Below the pieces are notes generated by a model that was not told the origin of the DNA, did no database searches, and saw nothing but the letters and a program-made list of their open reading frames with translations. From Motiliproteus sp036960405 (lineage in GTDB: Bacteria > Pseudomonadota > Gammaproteobacteria > Pseudomonadales > Balneatricaceae): a stretch of 28,697 bases of DNA. Location of the stretch: the NCBI GenBank assembly GCA_036960405.1, contig JBALWS010000050.1:1-28697 (forward strand). Reading direction: 5' to 3'. Each line of letters begins with the position of its first letter. Position 1 is the first letter of the stretch. Positions 24,666 to 28,697 of the stretch are shown here, piece by piece. A program made the translations under genes and the position numbers.

Positions 24666-26042
24666 ATGTCGTCATATCGCCTAGTTGTCACCGCCTCAGT
24701 TGTTTTGCTGGGCGGTTGTGGTGCGCTGACCGATAATGATCTGGTTGGCGGAGAAGAAGCGTATATCCGCGATCGGGGTCAGGATTATGAAGACGCTCAG
24801 GTTGCTAACAAGTTGGTGATACCGCCTCATCTTGATGCGGAAAAAGTTCAAGACCTGTTGGTGATTCCCGATATTGGAACCGCTGCAGTTGCCTCCGATG
24901 AAGAGTTCGGCATTCCGCGGCCAGACTTCTTCACCGCTGAAGCGGGTAACGACAAGGTCAACCTAGCTCGAGATGGTCAAGAACGTTTGATTATTGTTAA
25001 CGAGCCGTTGGCGCAGGTGTGGGACAAACTGCAGGAGTTTTGGGATTTTAATGATCAGGAAATCGTCCTGACCGACCCGCAGCGCGGTTTGATGGAAACC
25101 GCGTGGATAGATAGCGGTGAAGAAGCACCAGGGTTTTTCTCTCGGCTGGTGTCGAATTTAACCTTCAGCGAGGTCGATGGCCCCGCCCACGATAAGCTAC
25201 GAGCTTATCTGAAGGCTGTCGAAGGGGATCAAGCCAGCACCTCTATCAGTTTGCGCCACCTGCGTACCGCTGTTACCGATACCAGCCAGGTCGCCGATTG
25301 GTCCAGCGATGCGCAGAATGTCGGTTATAAATCGCAGGTGATGTACGAGATTTTGCACTATCTGAGTAAATCGACGGTGGAATCTACCGCCAGTGCCGTG
25401 CGTGAACGGCAGAACCAGCGTGGGCGGGTTTACTTTGGCCGGGGTTCGGAAGGTCAGCCGGTACTGAAGTTAACCACTTCGGTGGATCAATCTTGGGAGC
25501 TGATTGAGCACGCGTTGATTCAGGCCCGGGTCGATGTCGGATCTTCTGATCGAAGCTTGGGTAAATATTACATCACCTACACTTCTGCTCTGCCGATTGA
25601 AGACGAGGACTCTCCCGGTTTCTTTGCCTGGCTGCATGGTGATCGGGGAGAGATAACACTCGATACCGGATCGCTAGAGACTGCGTTGGGCGTTGAAACC
25701 GATGATAACGGTCCCCAGTATAGCTCCAGTGACAGTTCGCGCGTGGCGTTGACCGAAGAGGAAGCCGAGGCGGTGGAGCAGAAGCGGATGAGCGAATCCG
25801 ATGGCTATAAAGTTTGGATGGCCGGGGAGGTGATTTTCGTGTTTGGCGGTAGCCAGCAAGAGGGGGTTGAGGTCGACCCCGACTCGGGCATCGAAAGGCT
25901 CACCGATCAATACCAGATTAAACTGACCCGTCGCAGCAGCGGAGTCTATGTCTCGGTGTTGAATGAAGATGGGCTGTCAGCTAACAATGCTGTCGCCGAA
26001 GATATTCTCTGGACCTTGAAAGAGAATATGCAGGACGGTTAA
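24666..26042 (+). CDS. bamC: Outer membrane protein assembly factor BamC (NlpB)
   Basis: BamC is a lipoprotein of the BAM complex, which inserts beta-barrel proteins in the outer membrane. The 458-aa product has a lipoprotein signal with lipobox LLGGC (Cys18), an extended N-terminal segment (about 19-95, with IRDRGQDYEDAQVANKLVIPP) that in E. coli contacts BamD, and two helix-grip domains (about 100-215 and 270-450). It is clearly longer than E. coli BamC (about 344), with the extra length between and inside the grip domains. I chose the ATG at 24666; the earlier in-frame start would lie inside dapA. A strong terminator follows. Confidence 0.9.
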   Translation: MSSYRLVVTASVVLLGGCGALTDNDLVGGEEAYIRDRGQDYEDAQVANKLVIPPHLDAEKVQDLLVIPDIGTAAVASDEEFGIPRPDFFTAEAGNDKVNLARDGQERLIIVNEPLAQVWDKLQEFWDFNDQEIVLTDPQRGLMETAWIDSGEEAPGFFSRLVSNLTFSEVDGPAHDKLRAYLKAVEGDQASTSISLRHLRTAVTDTSQVADWSSDAQNVGYKSQVMYEILHYLSKSTVESTASAVRERQNQRGRVYFGRGSEGQPVLKLTTSVDQSWELIEHALIQARVDVGSSDRSLGKYYITYTSALPIEDEDSPGFFAWLHGDRGEITLDTGSLETALGVETDDNGPQYSSSDSSRVALTEEEAEAVEQKRMSESDGYKVWMAGEVIFVFGGSQQEGVEVDPDSGIERLTDQYQIKLTRRSSGVYVSVLNEDGLSANNAVAEDILWTLKENMQDG

Positions 26043-26064
26043 AGGGTTAATATTTACGTTGTAT

Positions 26065-26103
26065 CGGGCCCATTCTGACAACAGAATTGGGCCCGTTTTT
26101 TTT
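26065..26103 (+). terminator. Rho-independent terminator after bamC
   Basis: A long stem CGGGCCC+ATTCTG pairs with CAGAAT+TGGGCCCG with one bulged base and a 4-base loop, followed by eight T. It ends the dapA-bamC unit and isolates the next cluster. Confidence 0.92.
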
Positions 26104-26123
26104 GATAGCTGGAGAGGGGAGTG

Positions 26124-27089
26124 ATGAAGGCAGTTTTTCTGGATATGGCAAGCCTGGATCGAGAGGACCTTGATCTGTCGCCGCTACAACAGCACTGCAC
26201 GTTGCTGTCACTGTACCCTGCAACCTCACCCGAACAGCTGGACGATCACTTGGCTGGAGCCGAGGTGGCGATCGTTAACAAGGTGGTTTTGGACGCGCAA
26301 ACGCTAGCCAAACATCGCCAGTTGAAAATGATCTGTATCGCCGCCACGGGCACCAATAATGTGGATCTGGAGGCGGCCCAAAAGCTGGGGATCTGCGTCT
26401 GCAATTGCCAGGGCTACGGCACCGGCTCGGTGGTGCAGCACACGATCAGCTTAATGCTGGCGTTGGCAACCCGATTAGCCGATTACAGCGCAGCGGTTCA
26501 GCGCGGGGATTGGCAGCGCAGCGAGCAGTTCTGTTTGCTGGATTATCAGATTATGGAGCTAGCGGGTAAAACGCTGGGAATCGTCGGCTACGGCGAGCTA
26601 GGACAGGGGGTGGCCAAGGTCGCCGAGGCGTTGGGAATGAGTGTGCTGATCGCGGCGCGGCCTGGTAGCGAAACCCGTGCAGAGCCGGCCGAGGGGCGGG
26701 TCGAGCTTAGCGCACTGTTACCGCAAATCGATGTGTTGAGCCTGCACTGCCCGTTGACCGAGCAGAGCCGTAATCTGATCGATGCCGATGCGTTGGCGTT
26801 GATGAAGCCTAGTGCATTGCTGATCAACTGCGCCCGCGGTGGCATCGTAGACGAAACCGCGCTGGCCGATGCGCTGCGCAGCGGTAAACTGGCCGGCGCC
26901 GCCACCGATGTGTTGGCGGTCGAGCCACCGCACGATGGCAACCCGCTACTGCAAACCGATATCCCTAATCTGATTGTCACACCACACAGCGCCTGGGGCA
27001 GCGTTGAAGCGCGCCAGCGAATCGTTGCTCAGGTCGGCGATAATATCGCGGCCTTCAAAGCCGGTGCGCCGGTTCGGCAAGTTAATTAA
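26124..27089 (+). CDS. D-isomer-specific 2-hydroxyacid dehydrogenase (glycerate/hydroxypyruvate type)
   Basis: A 321-aa NAD(P)-dependent dehydrogenase of the D-2-hydroxyacid family; hydroxypyruvate/glycerate or glyoxylate is the likeliest substrate, by similarity to the HprA subgroup. The catalytic triad is complete: Arg238 (NCARGG), Glu267 (VEPP) and His288 (TPHSAWGS). The Rossmann motif GYGELGQG is present at about 152-159, and the residues after the second strand read AARPGSE, without the aspartate that selects NAD in many relatives. I chose the ATG at 26124; GGAGAGGGGA precedes it. It opens a tight cluster with the two genes that follow (gaps of 15 and 3 bases), which suggests one operon. 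Confidence 0.85.
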   Translation: MKAVFLDMASLDREDLDLSPLQQHCTLLSLYPATSPEQLDDHLAGAEVAIVNKVVLDAQTLAKHRQLKMICIAATGTNNVDLEAAQKLGICVCNCQGYGTGSVVQHTISLMLALATRLADYSAAVQRGDWQRSEQFCLLDYQIMELAGKTLGIVGYGELGQGVAKVAEALGMSVLIAARPGSETRAEPAEGRVELSALLPQIDVLSLHCPLTEQSRNLIDADALALMKPSALLINCARGGIVDETALADALRSGKLAGAATDVLAVEPPHDGNPLLQTDIPNLIVTPHSAWGSVEARQRIVAQVGDNIAAFKAGAPVRQVN

Positions 27090-27104
27090 TCGGAGGTTGT
27101 AACG

Positions 27105-27590
27105 ATGGCGATCAAACTCTATCTAGCCGGGCCGCTGGGCTTCTCCGAAGTGGGCCGCCTGTTCCATTTTGAAAAGTTTGTCCCGGCGCTGCAGCGGCGC
27201 GGTTTTGAACTGCTCGATCCTTGGCTACTGAACGATACCCCCGAGCTGCAGCAGGCGCTGGCGCTGACCGACCTCAACGCTCAGCGAAAGGCGTTGGCCG
27301 AACTGAACCACGAGATCGGTCGGATTAACGCCGAGGCGATCGATGCCTGCGACTGGGTTATCGCCAACCTCGACGGTGTCGACGTCGATTCCGGCACCGC
27401 CGCCGAGATCGGCTACGGTTTTGCCAAGGGCAAAAAGATCTTCGGCTACCGCGGCGACTTTCGCCTCAGCTGCGACAACCTTGGCAGCAGCGTCAATCTG
27501 CAGGTCGAATACTTTATCCGCGCCAGCGGCGGCACGCTGCATACCTCGCTGGATGAGTTGCTAGCGGCGTTGGACCAGGCCAACAGCTAA
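27105..27590 (+). CDS. Nucleoside 2-deoxyribosyltransferase-family protein
   Basis: A 161-aa protein of the nucleoside 2-deoxyribosyltransferase fold, whose members transfer or hydrolyse the glycosidic bond of 2'-deoxynucleosides and deoxynucleotides in salvage or cleansing. It has the N-terminal LYLAGPLGFS loop, the substrate region ANLDGVDVDSGTAAEIGYGF with Asp95 and the catalytic nucleophile Glu101. The N-terminal Asp that pairs with the sugar in Lactobacillus enzymes is not evident. A clear GGAGG precedes the ATG. The substrate is unknown; a nucleotide hydrolase of the DNPH1 type is an alternative. It lies between the dehydrogenase and the lipoyl-domain gene. Confidence 0.8.
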   Translation: MAIKLYLAGPLGFSEVGRLFHFEKFVPALQRRGFELLDPWLLNDTPELQQALALTDLNAQRKALAELNHEIGRINAEAIDACDWVIANLDGVDVDSGTAAEIGYGFAKGKKIFGYRGDFRLSCDNLGSSVNLQVEYFIRASGGTLHTSLDELLAALDQANS

Positions 27591-27593
27591 GCC

Positions 27594-27860
27594 GTGAGCG
27601 AGTTGCTGGAAGTTCGTCTGGTCGATCTGCCCGATTGCTGGGATAGTTGCGGTAACTGCCGTGCGGATGAGTTCGAAGTGGTGGGGCTGCATGTCGCGGT
27701 GGGGGATCGGGTTCATCGCTATCAGCCGCTGTTGAGTTGGGAGGCGGATAAGGCCGCGTTTGAGCTGCCTGCGCCGCAGGCTGGGGTTATTGCGGCTGTG
27801 TTGGTGGAGGAGGGGGATTGTTTTGGGGTGGATGAGGTAGTGGTGTTGATGGAGGTTTAA
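27594..27860 (+). CDS. Stand-alone lipoyl/biotinyl-attachment domain with a CX3CX2C cluster
   Basis: An 88-aa protein that is a single lipoyl/biotinyl (flattened beta-barrel) domain. Its hairpin EADKAAFELPAP has Lys53 in the position modified in E2 lipoyl domains (usual motif ETDKA), and PAPQAGVIAAVLVEEGD matches the second half. Near the N-terminus a short insertion contains Cys15, Cys19 and Cys22 (PDCWDSCGNC), and a fourth cysteine, Cys76, lies in EEGDCFG. The start is GTG at 27594, three bases after the previous stop, with no separate ribosome site, so coupling is likely. No E2, E3, carboxylase or lipoate ligase gene is in view, so partner and function are unknown. Confidence 0.75.
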   Translation: MSELLEVRLVDLPDCWDSCGNCRADEFEVVGLHVAVGDRVHRYQPLLSWEADKAAFELPAPQAGVIAAVLVEEGDCFGVDEVVVLMEV

Positions 27861-27865
27861 TGCCT

Positions 27866-28163
27866 TGTTAAATGTGGACAATTTTCACATCTGATTCTTT
27901 CGAAGTGCTGAACATCTTTGCAAACTCAACTACATCGCTGATAGTTTCTTCAGGATGGCTCGTTGTTGTTATGTACCGGCTATTTGTTCCATCACCAACA
28001 GCAAGGTCATCCATAACTTCTTCCCAATGAGTGCAATCTTTTCCAACAGCACAAAACAGTTCATAGCCGTTATCGAGTAAATTTGTAAGTAGGCTGTTAT
28101 GGTCTGCGCTGTAACCGGTGACGGAAATAAGAATGAACTTCAATTTTGCCATAGCGTTTAACA
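27866..28163. repeat. 7-bp inverted repeat flanking the small ORF (integron core-site-like)
   Basis: On the plus strand TGTTAAA (27866-27872) and TTTAACA (28157-28163) are perfect inverted copies. Read on the coding (minus) strand, the upstream copy is GTTAAAC, fitting the integron core GTTRRRY, and the downstream copy is ATTTAAC, fitting RYYYAAC. A full attC site cannot be folded downstream because the lipoyl gene begins there. Chance occurrence of 7-mers is possible. Confidence 0.35.
27868..28152 (-). CDS. Small orphan protein of unknown function, cassette-like
   Basis: A 94-aa ORF that I do not recognise with confidence. It reads MAKLKFILISVTGYSADH onward, with a Rossmann-like beta strand at the N-terminus, no signal peptide or transmembrane helix, and an acidic composition. 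The DNA is visibly AT-richer than the preceding genes. It converges on the lipoyl-domain gene with 7 bases between stops. Its coding region is bracketed by inverted 7-mers: TGTTAAA at 27866-27872 (containing the stop) and TTTAACA at 28157-28163 just upstream of the start. This layout resembles an integron gene cassette. No strong ribosome site is seen, also common in cassettes. Confidence 0.55.
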   Translation of the reverse strand: MAKLKFILISVTGYSADHNSLLTNLLDNGYELFCAVGKDCTHWEEVMDDLAVGDGTNSRYITTTSHPEETISDVVEFAKMFSTSKESDVKIVHI

Positions 28164-28258
28164 GCTCGCTAACGTGCCTGTAGCACGATAATAAATATCA
28201 TTAAAGATATAAATGGGAGACAGGGCTCCAGTGGTAGATATGGTGTTTCCCTGCTTGA

Positions 28259-28345
28259 TACCGATTGGCTCAACTTATCAAAGTGTTAGCAGGCCAACAA
28301 CCTAAACCTGTAATCGAACCTCGTCGCGGCTCAGCAAAAGAATAA
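28259..28345 (+). pseudogene. C-terminal remnant of an antitoxin-like protein
   Basis: After an in-frame TGA, 28 codons read YRLAQLIKVLAGQQPKPV followed by IEPRRGSAKE and a TAA. The composition and the PRRGSAK ending resemble the tail region of DUF2281/VapB-type antitoxins, in which a GSAKG segment precedes a C-terminal acidic part. Here the reading stops exactly at GSAKE, where the repeat-like sequence beginning AAAAAAGGGG takes over, so the gene may have been cut by an insertion. There is no start codon. The family assignment is from memory of the motif and is weak. Confidence 0.25.
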
Positions 28346-28531
28346 AAAAGGGGCAGATCCATTTTCCTAAGTTTGTGTTTTCATTTCTTTACGCCCCACC
28401 GGGCGCCTTAAGGATATGCTCCGCCATATCCTTAAGAATCCTAGGCGGCCCCTCAGCTTGATCGGCTGCGCCGATTTCTCTGCGCGTCGCGCTGCCGGAT
28501 GGGCTTGACGGGAACTCGTTCGCTACGCTCT
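28341..28531. repeat. Hairpin-rich repeat-like sequence, possibly a REP/Y1-transposon terminus
   Basis: GGGGCAGATCCATTTT (28350-28365) resembles a sequence I recall near REP-associated Y1 transposase genes. Behind it is a series of stem-loops: CGCCC/GGGCG (28392-28405), a perfect 12-bp stem CTTAAGGATATG/CATATCCTTAAG with a 6-base loop (28407-28436), and ATCGGC/GCCGAT (28461-28475). No transposase ORF is intact in the window. The right boundary is unknown. Confidence 0.4.
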
Positions 28532-28696
28532 CTCAAACATCCGTCTTCGCTGATCCATCCGCCAGCTGCAATGCTCGTCTACGCAGAAGGGGAGTTGGGA
28601 GTCAGCTTTTGGAATTGGAGTAGCTGCCAGTAGTGAAACGGTGCTTTCTGAACGCTCGATCCCCCTCAACGCCGCCGAGCACTGGGCTGTAAAATG
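28523..28696 (-). other. Open frame running off the right edge, doubtful coding
   Basis: A minus-strand frame is open for 57 codons from the window edge to a TAG and ends MDQRRRMFERA. It overlaps the repeat-like region, and I recall similar translations as recurring spurious peptides from repeats in proteobacterial genomes. The stretch from 28153 to 28697 otherwise holds no supported gene. Whether this is the end of a real gene needs the adjacent sequence. Confidence 0.2.
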
Positions 28697-28697
28697 G

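Noticed and set aside
27866..28163. A complete integron attC site
   Set aside because: Only core-like 7-mers are present. The stretch beyond the stop enters the lipoyl-domain gene and does not form the attC fold, so only a cassette-like resemblance is reported.

Overview
The window is a chromosomal segment from a marine-type gammaproteobacterium of the Pseudomonas/Oceanospirillales kind. I infer this from gene content and order: folD divergent from a tRNA Pro-Arg-His-Leu cluster, then tig-clpP-clpX-lon-hupB-ppiD, ruvCAB-ybgC-tolQRAB-pal-cpoB, queC, nadA, bepA-tusA-perM-bcp-dapA-bamC. This matches the Pseudomonas aeruginosa arrangement as I remember it. No species can be named from the sequence alone.

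Layout. Positions 1-900 hold a terminator and folD (minus strand). Positions 1081-1558 hold a strong stable-RNA promoter and four tRNA genes. Positions 1775-8467 are a proteostasis block: trigger factor, ClpP, ClpX and Lon, then the nucleoid protein HU and tRNA-Asp. Lon has a recognisable heat-shock promoter. PpiD, a periplasmic chaperone, follows. Positions 10486-18053 are one dense run: the RuvABC Holliday-junction machinery overlaps ybgC and continues into the complete Tol-Pal envelope system. queC, nadA (behind a near-perfect palindromic operator), bepA (minus), tusA, perM, bcp (minus), dapA and bamC fill 18137-26042. Most transcription units end in clear hairpin-plus-T terminators.

From 26124 to 27860 lies a compact, less familiar three-gene unit: a D-2-hydroxyacid dehydrogenase, a nucleoside 2-deoxyribosyltransferase-like enzyme, and a stand-alone lipoyl/biotinyl domain carrying an unusual CX3CX2C cysteine cluster. 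This is the most promising candidate for new biochemistry.

The last 830 bases (27868-28697) look acquired. They hold a visibly AT-richer small orphan ORF bracketed by 7-bp inverted repeats that resemble integron core sites, a fragment that reads like the C-terminus of an antitoxin-type protein, and a hairpin-rich, repeat-like sequence reminiscent of REP/Y1-transposase-associated elements that runs off the right edge. The rest is well-conserved core genome. No CRISPR array, rRNA gene, prophage or intact transposase is visible.
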